From NCBI GenBank assembly GCA_019347915.1, contig JAHWKL010000011.1, positions 1-38,928 of the forward strand: a DNA stretch of 38,928 nt, read 5' to 3'. A model generated the notes under the pieces. That model saw only the letters and a list, made by a program, of their open reading frames with translations. It made no database searches and was not told where the DNA came from. The DNA comes from Actinomycetota bacterium. Its GTDB lineage: Bacteria > Actinomycetota > Acidimicrobiia > Acidimicrobiales > CADCSY01. Below, one piece after another: positions 1 through 8,136 of the stretch (the first letter of the stretch is position 1; each line of letters begins with the position of its first letter). The position numbers were made by a program, and so were the translations under genes.

Positions 1-525
1 GCCGACGTCGAGCAGGCTGCGGCGGCCGGCGAAGTCGCCGCTGCGCGCAAGCGCCATCGCCGGCCCTGTGAGGATCGCCTCGATCCCCTCGGATGCGACC
101 TGCTGCAGCTCGTCGTCAAGGTCGAAGATCTGCTCCGACGGGCCGGCGGCCAGAGCGTCGGCGAACCCCAGCCAGGCCGGGTAGCTGACCCGATCCCAGA
201 AGCGCAGGAACGGCCGCAGGTCCGCGGGCGTCACCCCGGCCAGGAACGTCGCGGCCGGCGGCGTGTTGCGATAGGCCTCACCGTCGCGCTCCAGCAGTCC
301 CAGTGCCACCATCGCGTCGGCGCTGATCCGGGCGGCGCGCCGCGTGAGTCCGGTCCGGGCTGCCAGGCCGTCGACGTCTGTCGCTCCTTCGGCGAGTGCC
401 TCGAAGATGCCGAGCTCGCTCGCTGCGAAGAGGTGCTTGGAGGCCATGAACCCACCCGCGATCTGGAGGATCGGCTCGGGTGAGACGTCGGAGTCGGGGG
501 ACCTGTCGGCGGTGTCGGTGCTCAT
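1..525 (-). CDS. O-methyltransferase family protein, N-terminal part (cut by window edge)
   Basis: Reading the minus strand from an ATG at 525 gives about 175 residues open to the window edge; the ORF track misses it because no stop is present. The residues up to about 95 look like the winged-helix/dimerisation domain of plant-type O-methyltransferases (EPILQIAGGFMASKHLFAA, then a DVDGLAARTGLTRRAAR helix-turn-helix-like stretch). The last visible residues, SLLDVG, are the start of SAM-binding motif I (normally LDVGGGTG), so the catalytic domain lies outside the window. An in-frame ATG at 561 would add 12 residues; neither start has a clear ribosome site. The acceptor substrate cannot be told. 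It is divergent from the OB-fold gene. Confidence 0.75.
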   Translation of the reverse strand, partial: MSTDTADRSPDSDVSPEPILQIAGGFMASKHLFAASELGIFEALAEGATDVDGLAARTGLTRRAARISADAMVALGLLERDGEAYRNTPPAATFLAGVTPADLRPFLRFWDRVSYPAWLGFADALAAGPSEQIFDLDDELQQVASEGIEAILTGPAMALARSGDFAGRRSLLDVG

Positions 526-612
526 GAAGTCAGACTCGCCCGCGGTCGACGTGCCGCCCATGAAGGCGAGCCGATCGACGAGCAGCGTCCGGGCGCCGGC
601 ACGAGCCGCCGG

Positions 613-618
613 TACTCT
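613..618 (+). promoter_or_regulatory. -10 element (TACTCT) of a probable leaderless promoter
   Basis: TACTCT fits the actinobacterial -10 consensus TANNNT and ends six bases before the GTG start at 625. That would place the transcription start on the start codon itself. No Shine-Dalgarno sequence precedes the GTG, which agrees with leaderless translation. No convincing -35 is visible. Confidence 0.5.
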
Positions 619-624
619 GGCGAC

Positions 625-984
625 GTGGGCCTCCGGCGGCGCTTGCGGGCGTTGAGCGCCAGCGTCGACGAGCTCGACCACGAACGGCTGTCCACCCGCT
701 TTCAGGGACTGGAGCCTGGTCACACCCAGCTCGGAGCCTGTCCTGAGCGGTGCCAGGTTCGGGTCGTCGGCGAGGTGACCTCGTTGCGGCTGGTCTCCCG
801 AGGCGGGGGCACCTCCCTGGAGGTCACCATCGACGACGGGACCGGCTGCGCCCGCGCCGTGTTCAGTGGCCGGCGCACGATCCGTGGGCTCGACCCCGGC
901 CGGGCCGTGGTGCTCGAGGGCGTGGCCCGGCGCGAGCGCGGTCGCCTGACGCTGGTCAACCCGGGCTACACGCTGTTGCCCTGA
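625..984 (+). CDS. OB-fold nucleic-acid-binding domain protein
   Basis: 119-residue protein. From about residue 45 it shows the OB-fold tRNA/helicase-type anticodon-binding pattern: VRVVGEVTSLRLVSRGGG, LEVTIDDGTGCARAVF, then a basic strand and GRAVVLEGVARRERGRLTLVNPGY near the C-terminus. Small OB-fold proteins of this kind commonly sit beside the TrkA/TrkA/APC-permease potassium locus in actinomycetes, which is the arrangement here (TrkA genes convergent downstream). The GTG start at 625 is preceded by a TACTCT -10 element and no ribosome site. The ligand is unknown; single-stranded nucleic acid is the family expectation. Confidence 0.75.
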   Translation: MGLRRRLRALSASVDELDHERLSTRFQGLEPGHTQLGACPERCQVRVVGEVTSLRLVSRGGGTSLEVTIDDGTGCARAVFSGRRTIRGLDPGRAVVLEGVARRERGRLTLVNPGYTLLP

Positions 985-1020
985 CGGGAGCCTCGGCCCT
1001 CCGCCTCTCCGTCCACAGCA

Positions 1021-1692
1021 CTAGTCGCCGACGCAGGCCCGCCGGACCGCCGCTTCTGAGTCCGGGGTCACCAACACGAGCACCTCGTCACCGGCGAGCA
1101 GGAGGGTGTCACCGCGGGGCACGACCACGTGGTCGTCCCGGACGATGGCGACCACGGTGCAGTCCCGGGGCAGACCGAGATCGACCACGGTGCTGTCGGC
1201 GGCCGGCGACCCTGGCGCCAGGGTGACCTCGACCAGGCGCACCTTGCCTCTGTCGAACTGGAGGAGGCGCACGAGGGTGCCGACCGTCACCGCCTCCTCG
1301 ACCAGGGCGGTGAGCAGGTGGGGGGTGGACACCGAGACGTCGACGCCCCACGTCTCGTCGAACAGCCACTCGTTCTTCGGGTGGTTGACGCGGGCGATGA
1401 CCCTCGGCACGCCGAACTCCTGCTTGGCCAGCAGCGAGACGACGAGGTTGTCCTCGTCGTCGCCCGTCACCGCCGCCACCACGTCGGCCGTCTCCAGCTT
1501 GGCCTGGACCAGGGCGCTGAACTCGCAGGCGTCCGCCACCCTGAACTCCACCCCGGGGTGCTCGCCGGCGGCCACCGCCCGCTCGACGGCCGCCGCCGAC
1601 TGCTCGAGCACCAGCACCTCGTGACCGGCGGCCTGCAGGTCGGCGGCGATGTGGGTGCCGACGTTGCCGCCGCCGGCGATCACCACCCGCAT
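1021..1692 (-). CDS. TrkA family (RCK domain) potassium uptake regulatory protein
   Basis: 223 residues starting MRVVIAGGGNVGTHIAADL, a Rossmann NAD-binding GxGxxG motif of an RCK_N domain. DVVAAVTGDDEDNLVVSLLAKQEFG is typical of TrkA. An RCK_C (TrkA-C) domain occupies the last 80 or so residues (SPAADSTVVDLGLPRDCTVV... GDTLLLAGDEVLVLV). The ORF track extends it upstream to 1965, but that part is out of family; the ATG at 1692 shares its A with the stop of the preceding TrkA gene (TGATG), so the two are translationally coupled. Known role: cytoplasmic nucleotide-responsive gating subunit of K+ transport. Partner permease is probably the divergent KimA-like protein, which is inference. Confidence 0.9.
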   Translation of the reverse strand: MRVVIAGGGNVGTHIAADLQAAGHEVLVLEQSAAAVERAVAAGEHPGVEFRVADACEFSALVQAKLETADVVAAVTGDDEDNLVVSLLAKQEFGVPRVIARVNHPKNEWLFDETWGVDVSVSTPHLLTALVEEAVTVGTLVRLLQFDRGKVRLVEVTLAPGSPAADSTVVDLGLPRDCTVVAIVRDDHVVVPRGDTLLLAGDEVLVLVTPDSEAAVRRACVGD

Positions 1693-2378
1693 CAGCGGCG
1701 CGACCTTCGGGCCTTGGGAACGGCAACCGCCCCGCCCGCCAGGCGTTCCTCCAGGGCGGCGGCATCCTCCATACCCACGCTGAACAACAGCACGTCGCCC
1801 TCCTGGCCCACCAGTTCGCCGGCGGGCACCAGCGCTCGTCCCACCCGGGTCACCGCGCTCAGCCGCCAGCGCCCCGGCTCCTCCAGCTCCGACAACACCC
1901 GCCCCGCCCACGCGCCGGGGAGCACCCGCTCTACCAGGTACACCTTGCCGGTGGGGTCGATCCACTCCGTGCGGGTCTCCGCCGGCAGGAGCTTGCGCAG
2001 CGCCTGCTCCGTGGTCCAGGCCACGGTGGCGACGGTGGGGATGCCGAGCCGCTGATAGATGGTGGCTCGACCCGGGTCGTAGATCCGGGCCACCACCCGC
2101 TCCACCCCGAAGGTCTCGCGGGCGATGCGGGCCACCACGATGTTGGAGTTGTCACCGCTGGTGACCGCGGCCACGGCGTCAGCCTCCTCGATGCCGGCTT
2201 CCAGCAGGCGGTCCCGGTCGAAGCCGAAGCCGGTGACCGTACGGCCCCCGAAGCTCGGAGGGAGGCGCACGAAGGCCGACGCCTGCTTGTCGATCACCCC
2301 GACGGAGTGCCCGGCGCCGGCCACGGTGGCGGCCAGCGACGACCCCACACGCCCGCACCCCACCACCACGACGTGCAT
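1692..2378 (-). CDS. TrkA family (RCK domain) potassium uptake regulatory protein, first of the pair
   Basis: 228 residues beginning MHVVVVGCGRVGSSLA, an RCK_N Rossmann fold, with EADAVAAVTSGDNSNIVVARIARETFG as the family signature and an RCK_C-like C-terminal domain (AGRVLSELEEPGRWRLSAVTRVG... EGDVLLFSV). The ATG at 2378 has GGAGG eight bases upstream (2387-2391 on the plus strand reads cctcc); the track's longer form from 2420 is rejected. It overlaps the second trkA gene by one base. Two distinct TrkA proteins could form a hetero-oligomeric ring. Promoter: TACAGT on the minus strand at 2411-2416, giving a leader of about 25 bases. Confidence 0.9.
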   Translation of the reverse strand: MHVVVVGCGRVGSSLAATVAGAGHSVGVIDKQASAFVRLPPSFGGRTVTGFGFDRDRLLEAGIEEADAVAAVTSGDNSNIVVARIARETFGVERVVARIYDPGRATIYQRLGIPTVATVAWTTEQALRKLLPAETRTEWIDPTGKVYLVERVLPGAWAGRVLSELEEPGRWRLSAVTRVGRALVPAGELVGQEGDVLLFSVGMEDAAALEERLAGGAVAVPKARRSRR

Positions 2379-2410
2379 TCCCGCGGCCTCCACCCTTGCG
2401 ACGGGGCCGC

Positions 2411-2416
2411 ACTGTA
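2411..2416 (-). promoter_or_regulatory. Putative -10 element for the trkA pair (TACAGT)
   Basis: On the minus strand TACAGT is followed by a short leader carrying GGAGG before the ATG at 2378. It lies in the divergent space shared with the KimA-like gene. Confidence 0.4.
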
Positions 2417-2483
2417 ACAACTCGATGGACCGTGCTCCGGCGCCGCAGTGGGAGCCAACTGTGGGCCCCGGGCGCCGTGGCTC

Positions 2484-2489
2484 TACGCT
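2484..2489 (+). promoter_or_regulatory. Putative -10 element for the KimA-like permease (TACGCT)
   Basis: TACGCT fits TANNNT and would give a leader of about 30 bases containing the purine-rich ribosome site GGAGAAGGGGG just before the TTG start at 2528. No recognisable -35. Confidence 0.4.
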
Positions 2490-2527
2490 GCCGCCGGCCG
2501 CAGGGGCACCTCGGAGAAGGGGGTCGG

Positions 2528-4507
2528 TTGAGCATCAAGCGACTGCTCGTCGGCCGCCCGCTGCCCAGCAGCGAGGAGGGCCACCAGCGGCTGGGGAAGG
2601 TCGTGGCGCTGGCGGTGTTCGCATCGGACGCCATCTCCTCGACGGCCTACGCCACCGAGGAGATCCTCCTGGTGCTCGTGCCCCTGGCGGCCATGGCGGC
2701 GCTGGAGTACCTCGTTCCCATCGCCGTCGTGGTGGTGGTCCTGCTGGCCATCGTCATCTTCAGCTACCGGCAGACGATTCACGCCTATCCCAGCGGTGGC
2801 GGCTCCTACGTGGTCTCCCGCGACAACCTGGGCGTGGTCCCGTCACTGGTCGCCGGGGCGGCGCTGCTGGTCGACTACACGCTCACCGTGGCGGTGTCGG
2901 TGTCCGCCGGAGTAGCCGCCATCACCTCTGCGCTGCCCACCCTGCGGGAGGAGCGAGTGGCGCTGTGCCTGGCCTTCATCGTCGTCCTCACTGCCGTCAA
3001 CCTGCGCGGCGTCAAGGAGTCGGGGCGGCTCTTCGCCGTGCCCACCTACGTCTACATCCTGACCCTCGGGAGTCTCCTGGCGGTGGGGCTGGTCCGCTCC
3101 TTCACCGGCGACCTGGCGCCCCTGCCTCCCAACGAGGCCTCCCTCGACGAGCTCACCCACGGGGGGGCGCTGCTCACGGGCGTCACCGCCATGGCCCTCA
3201 TGCGCGCCTTCTCCTCCGGCGCTGTGGCCCTGTCCGGCATCGAGGCCATCTCCAACGGCGTGCCCGCCTTCCGCAAGCCCGAGTCGCGAAACGCCTCCAC
3301 CACGCTGGTCTGGATGGGGGTCATCCTCGCCGCGTTCTTCTTCGGCATCTCCGTGCTGGCCCACCGGCTCCGGCCGACGGTGGAGGAGGGGGGTGAGACG
3401 CTGCTGTCCCTGATCGGAGGAGCGGTGTTCGGCGCCGGCTCGCCGCCGTACTTCCTGCTCCAGGCGGCGACGGCGGCCATCCTGATCCTCGCCGCCAACA
3501 CCGCCTACAACGCCTTCCCCAGCCTGTCGTCGATCCTGGCCAGGGACGGCTACCTGCCCCGCCAGCTCCACAACCGGGGCGACCGACTCGTGTACTCCAA
3601 CGGGATCCTGCTCCTCGCCGGAGCGGCCGCTCTCCTGATCGTCGCCTTCGACGGGATCACCACCGCCCTGATCCCGCTCTACGCCGTAGGCGTGTTCACC
3701 GGCTTCACCCTCTCCCAGTCGGGAATGGTGCGCCACCACCTCCGGGAGCGAGAGCCGGGGTGGAAGCGGAACACGGTGGTGAACTCGGTGGGAGCGGCGG
3801 CCACCGCCGCGGTCCTCGCCGTGGTGGTGGTGTCCAAGTTCACCATCGGGGCGTGGATACCAGCGGTGGTGATCCCTCTCATCGTCCTGGTGCTGCGGGC
3901 AATCCACCGCCACTACGAGGAGGTGGCCGCCGTCCTGCGCGTCCCCGAGGGGTACCGGCCGCTCCCCCACACCCACACCGTCGTGGTGTTGGTGGGGAGT
4001 GTCCACCAGGGAGTCCTGGCGGCCCTGACCTACGCCCGGTCCCTCGCCCCCGACCGCCTCCTCGCCCTGTCGGTCGTCACCACCATCGAGGAGTCGGAGG
4101 CGATCACCGAGCAGTGGGCGCGTCACCACATCGACGTCGACCTGGAGCTTCGCTACTCGCCCTACCGCGAGCTCACCAGCCCGGTGCTCAAGTACCTCGA
4201 CGAGCTCGACGCCGCCTATGCGAACGACATCATCACCGTGGTCGTGCCCGAGTTCGTGCTCGGCCGGTGGTGGGAGCCGTTCCTGCACAACCAGAGTGCC
4301 CTGCTCCTCAAGGCACGCCTGCTCTTCCGTCGCAACACCGTGGTGACCTCGGTCCCGTTCCACGTCGCCGGGCCGAGACCGGAGTCGAGGGCCACGGTGG
4401 GATTCAACGAGCCCGGTGAAGCCCGACGCGACGAAGGGGCCCCTGCGGGCCCCTCCGTCTCGGAAGATGGTGGGAGGCGGCGCCGCCTTCTCCGTCGCCG
4501 TCGGTGA
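2528..4507 (+). CDS. APC-superfamily permease, KimA-like potassium transporter
   Basis: 659 residues from a TTG start at 2528, chosen because GGAGAAGGGGG lies just upstream and because the LSIKRLLVGRPLPS start matches the family; the track's upstream ATG reads non-family sequence. About twelve hydrophobic segments begin near residue 25 (VVALAVFASDAISSTAYATEEIL, the conserved first helix of KimA/YdaO-like APC permeases), and SYRQTIHAYPSGGGSYVVSRDN is the conserved loop. A soluble C-terminal domain of about 160 residues resembles the UspA-like tail of this family. KimA proteins import K+, and the adjacent divergent TrkA pair supports K+ here. The extreme C-terminus is low-complexity arginine-rich and runs through a strong hairpin, so the native stop may have been lost. 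General amino-acid transport is the alternative. Confidence 0.82.
   Translation: MSIKRLLVGRPLPSSEEGHQRLGKVVALAVFASDAISSTAYATEEILLVLVPLAAMAALEYLVPIAVVVVVLLAIVIFSYRQTIHAYPSGGGSYVVSRDNLGVVPSLVAGAALLVDYTLTVAVSVSAGVAAITSALPTLREERVALCLAFIVVLTAVNLRGVKESGRLFAVPTYVYILTLGSLLAVGLVRSFTGDLAPLPPNEASLDELTHGGALLTGVTAMALMRAFSSGAVALSGIEAISNGVPAFRKPESRNASTTLVWMGVILAAFFFGISVLAHRLRPTVEEGGETLLSLIGGAVFGAGSPPYFLLQAATAAILILAANTAYNAFPSLSSILARDGYLPRQLHNRGDRLVYSNGILLLAGAAALLIVAFDGITTALIPLYAVGVFTGFTLSQSGMVRHHLREREPGWKRNTVVNSVGAAATAAVLAVVVVSKFTIGAWIPAVVIPLIVLVLRAIHRHYEEVAAVLRVPEGYRPLPHTHTVVVLVGSVHQGVLAALTYARSLAPDRLLALSVVTTIEESEAITEQWARHHIDVDLELRYSPYRELTSPVLKYLDELDAAYANDIITVVVPEFVLGRWWEPFLHNQSALLLKARLLFRRNTVVTSVPFHVAGPRPESRATVGFNEPGEARRDEGAPAGPSVSEDGGRRRRLLRRRR
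4436..4453. terminator. Strong GC hairpin, possible bidirectional terminator
   Basis: GGGGCCC-CTGC-GGGCCCC is a perfect seven-pair stem. It lies inside the annotated 3' end of the permease gene and about 70 bases beyond the stop of the convergent gene at 4526. A second palindrome around AGGCGGCGCCGCCT follows at about 4471-4485. No long T-tract is present on either strand, as is common in high-GC actinomycetes. Confidence 0.5.
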
Positions 4508-4525
4508 CGCGTCGACCGATGCGGC

Positions 4526-5098
4526 TCAGGCCGCCGGGTTGAGGCGCCGGACCACCCCGCGAGCCACGTCGGTGGGGCGCTGCTGCTCGCCCATCTTGGA
4601 GTCGAGCACGACGGTGGCGCCGGTGAGGGCGGGAACCGCCCACTGCAGCAACTTGAGCTTGCGCTGGGCGTCCGCCACCTCGGTCGGGGTGCCGGCGGTC
4701 GGCTCGGTGGCACCGGAGACCTCGGGGGTCCCGGCATCCATCACCGTCTGGCCCAGCACCCGGCTGTAGGCGGTGGCGGCCAGGGCGCCGGCGGTCAGCA
4801 CGGTCTTGGCCACTGCCACCTTGCCCACGCCCTGCTGGCCCGCCAGGCGGCCACGGTTGGCTCCGGTCAGGGCGAGCGAACCCACGACATAGGCGCCGAT
4901 GGCGGCCAGGTTGGCCGGGGTCCAGCTGGCCCAGCCGGCGTTGGCCACCTTGGCCCGCTCACCGGGCTCGTCGACCTGGGCCGCAGCCCCGTTGAGGCCA
5001 ATGGCACCCATGAGGGAGCCGCCGAACCAGGCGGCCAAGCCGAGGTCGTTCAGCGCGCGTACGAGCGTGTTCCGGTTCTTGCTGTCGTTCTTGCCCAT
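4526..5098 (-). CDS. Conserved hypothetical membrane protein
   Basis: 190 residues starting MGKNDSKNRNTLVRALNDLG at 5098, with AGGAGA five bases upstream (GAGGAGACCC-ATG); the track's start at 5239 is out of family. Three or so hydrophobic segments are visible: AAWFGGSLMGAIGLNG, LAAIGAYVVGSLALTG and AKTVLTAGALAATAYS, plus WAVPALTGATVVLDS near the end. It resembles short actinobacterial membrane proteins of unknown function with a conserved WFGGSLMGA...NAGWA pattern; I cannot name a Pfam family. It is downstream of argS on the same strand with a 68-base gap and its own ribosome site. Confidence 0.7.
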   Translation of the reverse strand: MGKNDSKNRNTLVRALNDLGLAAWFGGSLMGAIGLNGAAAQVDEPGERAKVANAGWASWTPANLAAIGAYVVGSLALTGANRGRLAGQQGVGKVAVAKTVLTAGALAATAYSRVLGQTVMDAGTPEVSGATEPTAGTPTEVADAQRKLKLLQWAVPALTGATVVLDSKMGEQQRPTDVARGVVRRLNPAA

Positions 5099-5166
5099 GG
5101 GTCTCCTCGAGATCGTCAGGGGCCATCCGGCCCGCCGTGCGTCGACCCTTACCCCCGGGCACGGGA

Positions 5167-6927
5167 TCAGATGCGCTCCGGCACCTCGATGCCCAGAAGG
5201 CCCAACCCTCGGCGCAGGGATGCCGCCGTCACCTCGCACAGGGCCAGGCGCGAGCGCCGCACGGCTGCCTCCGCCCGCAGCACCGGGCAGTGCTCGTAGA
5301 ACTGATGGAACGCCTGGGCCAGCTCGTAGAGGTGGGCCGAGAGGTGGCTCGGCAGGTAGTCGTCGACCACCCGCTCCAGCACGTCACCCGTTGCCACCAG
5401 CCGCCGGGCCAGGTCCGCCTCCTGGGGCTCGCCGAGCGACACGGTGACGGCCTCGGCGGCTGTTCCCCCGTCCCCGTCCCGCCCCGCCTCCCGCAGGATG
5501 GAGCGGATGCGGGCATAGGCGTACTGCAGGTACGGAGCGGTGTTGCCCTTGAGGGTGAGCATCCGGTCGTAGGAGAACACGTAGTTGCTCTGGCGGTTCT
5601 GACTGAGGTCGCCGTACTTCACCGCGCCCACGCCCACCGCCCGAGCCACCTCGTCGATGTCGGCCGGCACCGGCTCTCCTCGCTCGGCGGCCCGGGCCAC
5701 GAGGAACGCCCGGGCGCGGGCCACCGCTTCGTCGAGCAGGCCGTGCAACCGCACCGTGTCACCGCTGCGGGTCCGCAGCCGTCCACCGCCCTCTCCCAGG
5801 ACCAGTCCGAAGGCGACGTGGGCGGCCTCCACGTCGGGGGGAAGCCATCCCGCTCGGGCGGCCACGGCGAAGACCATGGCGAAGTGCTGGGCCTGACCGG
5901 CGTCGGTCACGTAGACCAGGCGGCGGGCCCCCTGCTCCACTCGTGACCGCAGGGCGGCCAGGTCGGTGGTGGCGTAGTTGTAGGCCCCGTCGGCCTTCTG
6001 CACGATGAGCGGCAACGGCTCCCCTGCCTTGTTGGTGAAGCCCTCGACGAACACGCACTTGGCACCGTCGTCGACGACCACGAGACCCGCCGCCTCCAGC
6101 TCCGCCACCACGTCGGCGAGAAGCGGTTGGTAGGAGGACTCGCCGCGCGTCACCAGGCTCCGCACGCCGAGCAGGTCGTAGACCTCCTGGTTGCGGGCCA
6201 TGGACAGGTCCACCATCCACTGCCACGCCGCCCGGGCTGCCGGCTCCCCGGACTGCAGATCGACGACTCGCTGCCGGGCGCGGTCGCGGAAGGCGGGGTC
6301 CTCGCTGAAACGGGCATTGGCGGTGCGATAGAGCGCCTCGAGGTCCTCCACCTCGGTACCGGCGCCTCCGAGCCCGCCGGGATGGACGTCCTCGACGTGG
6401 GCGATCAGCATCCCGAACTGGGTGCCCCAGTCGCCGAGGTGGTTCACCCGCTCGACCTCGTGGCCGAGGAACTCGAGCACGTTGCCGAGGGAGTCACCGA
6501 TGATGGTCGAGCGCAGGTGGCCCACGTGCATCTGCTTGGCCACGTTGGGGCCGGAGTAGTCGACGACCACCCGCACCGGCTCGGCCACCGGGCCGATCCC
6601 CAGGCGGTCGTCGCCGACCATGGCGACGACCTGTGACTCCAACCAGCTCCTCCGCAGCCGCAGGTTGACGAACCCGGGGCGGACGACCTCCGGCGGGTCG
6701 CAGACGTCGGCGAGGTCGAGCGCCGCGGCCAGCCGCTCGGCCAGCTCGTGGGGCGGCCGGCGGAGGGTGCGGGCCAGGGACATGGCGGCCGGGCAGGTGT
6801 AGTCGCCGTGACGGGGGTCCGAGGTGGGGACAACGAGGGACTCGGGCGGTTCCACGTCGGCCCCGAAGGCAGCGGCCACACCCGCCCCCACGCGGGCGCG
6901 CAGGAGACGGAGGGGACTGTCGGCCAT
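5167..6927 (-). CDS. argS: Arginine--tRNA ligase
   Basis: 586 residues, normal length for bacterial ArgRS. The N-terminal Arg_tRNA_synt_N domain covers about residues 5-90 (DPRHGDYTCPAAMSLAR). The class I HIGH motif is HVGH at residues 134-137 in YSGPNVAKQMHVGHLRSTI, followed by NHLGDWGTQFGMLIAH. The KMSK-like region reads MLTLKGNTAPYLQYAYARI, where the degenerate motif is usual for ArgRS. A DALR anticodon-binding domain ends the protein (RLALCEVTAASLRRGLGLLGIEVPERI). The ATG at 6927 is chosen over the track's 7317 start by homology and because TAGGGT lies seven bases upstream. Reaction: ATP-dependent charging of tRNA-Arg in the cytoplasm. Divergent from the epimerase gene. Confidence 0.97.
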   Translation of the reverse strand: MADSPLRLLRARVGAGVAAAFGADVEPPESLVVPTSDPRHGDYTCPAAMSLARTLRRPPHELAERLAAALDLADVCDPPEVVRPGFVNLRLRRSWLESQVVAMVGDDRLGIGPVAEPVRVVVDYSGPNVAKQMHVGHLRSTIIGDSLGNVLEFLGHEVERVNHLGDWGTQFGMLIAHVEDVHPGGLGGAGTEVEDLEALYRTANARFSEDPAFRDRARQRVVDLQSGEPAARAAWQWMVDLSMARNQEVYDLLGVRSLVTRGESSYQPLLADVVAELEAAGLVVVDDGAKCVFVEGFTNKAGEPLPLIVQKADGAYNYATTDLAALRSRVEQGARRLVYVTDAGQAQHFAMVFAVAARAGWLPPDVEAAHVAFGLVLGEGGGRLRTRSGDTVRLHGLLDEAVARARAFLVARAAERGEPVPADIDEVARAVGVGAVKYGDLSQNRQSNYVFSYDRMLTLKGNTAPYLQYAYARIRSILREAGRDGDGGTAAEAVTVSLGEPQEADLARRLVATGDVLERVVDDYLPSHLSAHLYELAQAFHQFYEHCPVLRAEAAVRRSRLALCEVTAASLRRGLGLLGIEVPERI

Positions 6928-6934
6928 CCCGCTC

Positions 6935-6940
6935 ACCCTA
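6935..6940 (-). promoter_or_regulatory. -10 element (TAGGGT) of a probable leaderless argS promoter
   Basis: On the minus strand TAGGGT is followed by seven bases and then the argS ATG, placing transcription start on or next to the start codon. No Shine-Dalgarno sequence intervenes. Confidence 0.5.
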
Positions 6941-7009
6941 GATGGGGTCCCCCACCGGTAGGCCGGTCGCGGTGGGACGGCCTCCGTGCGCAACGCCCAC
7001 CGCCGGCCG

Positions 7010-7015
7010 TAGCGT
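7010..7015 (+). promoter_or_regulatory. -10 element (TAGCGT) of a probable leaderless promoter
   Basis: TAGCGT is followed by seven bases and then the GTG start at 7023, the same geometry as for argS on the opposite strand. The whole divergent gap is 95 bases. Confidence 0.45.
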
Positions 7016-7022
7016 CGGCGAC

Positions 7023-7922
7023 GTGGACGTCGCCGTGACCGGGTCGAGCGGTTTCCTGGGCACTGCCCTGGTCCGTGCCCTCCGAGCGGGCGGTAACCGG
7101 GTCCGACGCATCGTGCGCCACCGGCCCCGCGCCGACGACGAGGTGGGGTGGGACCCGCAGGCGGGAACGATCGACGCCTCGGGCCTGGCCGGGGTCGACG
7201 CCGTGGTCCACCTGGCCGGCGAGAGCATCGGCGGCCGGCGCTGGTCCGAAGAGCAGAAGCGCCGCATCCGGCAGAGCCGCACGCTGGGTACGGCGCTGGT
7301 GGCCGAGACGGTGGCAAGCCTCGACCCTCGCCCGCAGGTGCTGTTGAGCGCCTCGGGCATGAACTACTACGGGGACCGGGGCGACCAGGAGGTCACCGAG
7401 GACTGGCCGCCCGGCGACGACTTCCTGGCACAGGTGTGCGTGGCGTGGGAGGCGGCCGCCCAGCCGGCGGCGGACGCCGGCGTGCGCACTGCCTTCCTCC
7501 GCACGGGCTTGGTGCTCGACGCCGCCGGTGGGGCACTGGCCAAGCTGCTCCCGCTGTTCAAGCTCGGACTGGGCGGCCGACTCGGGTCCGGTCGGCAGTG
7601 GTGGTCCTGGATCGCCCTCGAGGACCACATCGGGGCCATGGTGCATCTCCTCACCGCCGACGTCAGCGGCCCGGTGAACCTCACGGCGCCGGAGGCGGTC
7701 ACCAACGCCGAGTTCAGCCGCACCCTGGGCCGGGTCCTCCACCGGCCCGCCATCGTGCCCGTTCCCCGGCTGGGGCCGCGGTTGCTGGTCGGGACCGAGC
7801 TCGCCGACACCTTGTTGTTCACCAGCCTCCTCGTGCGACCCGAGGTGCTGATCAGTAGCGGCTACGCCTTCCGCCATTCCACGTTGGAGCCCGCACTGCA
7901 GGCCGTTTTGATGAAGAGCTGA
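7023..7922 (+). CDS. TIGR01777 (YfcH/SulA-like) epimerase, extended SDR family
   Basis: 299 residues from GTG at 7023. Features: nucleotide-binding motif VTGSSGFLGTALVRALRAGG at the N-terminus, VVHLAGESIGGRRW, the SASGMNYYGDRG catalytic-region motif with Tyr, and the C-terminal DUF1731-type stretch ending GYAFRHSTLEPALQAVL. All are diagnostic of the TIGR01777 family of NAD(P)-binding sugar-epimerase-like proteins. Their physiological substrate is not established. The start is preferred to the track's 6942 because SDR homology begins exactly here and a TANNNT -10 precedes it. Confidence 0.9.
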   Translation: MDVAVTGSSGFLGTALVRALRAGGNRVRRIVRHRPRADDEVGWDPQAGTIDASGLAGVDAVVHLAGESIGGRRWSEEQKRRIRQSRTLGTALVAETVASLDPRPQVLLSASGMNYYGDRGDQEVTEDWPPGDDFLAQVCVAWEAAAQPAADAGVRTAFLRTGLVLDAAGGALAKLLPLFKLGLGGRLGSGRQWWSWIALEDHIGAMVHLLTADVSGPVNLTAPEAVTNAEFSRTLGRVLHRPAIVPVPRLGPRLLVGTELADTLLFTSLLVRPEVLISSGYAFRHSTLEPALQAVLMKS

Positions 7923-7965
7923 CGAGCGACATCATCCCGCGGGAGCCGGGACCGTGGAGCGCTGA

Positions 7966-8022
7966 GTTGTGCGCACGACCAACCATGCTCGCCACCCGGT
8001 GGCATTCCGTGCTACGTGTAAT
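7966..8022 (+). promoter_or_regulatory. Putative control region of the ehu operon: two palindromes and a weak -10
   Basis: In the 214-base gap before ehuB lie GTTGTGCGCACGAC (7966-7979, symmetric apart from one wobble pair), GCCACCcGGTGGC (7991-8003, perfect) and a -10-like TGTAAT (8017-8022). The palindromes sit at about -19 and -40 relative to the -10, as an operator might. No regulator gene is adjacent. The leader from there to ehuB is about 110 bases and shows nothing else recognisable. Confidence 0.35.
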
Positions 8023-8136
8023 GAACGACATAGTCGGACACGAGCGGGGTGGCAGCACCAGCACCGGTCCGTCGACAGACGCCGGTACCTCGTCGCTCTT
8101 TCGTCCCGCAGGCACACGTCGAGTGAGGAGTGACCG

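Noticed and set aside
2843-4363. 506-residue minus-strand ORF opposite the KimA-like gene
   Set aside because: His/Gly/Arg-rich composition without any domain; it is an antisense shadow of a well-supported membrane protein.
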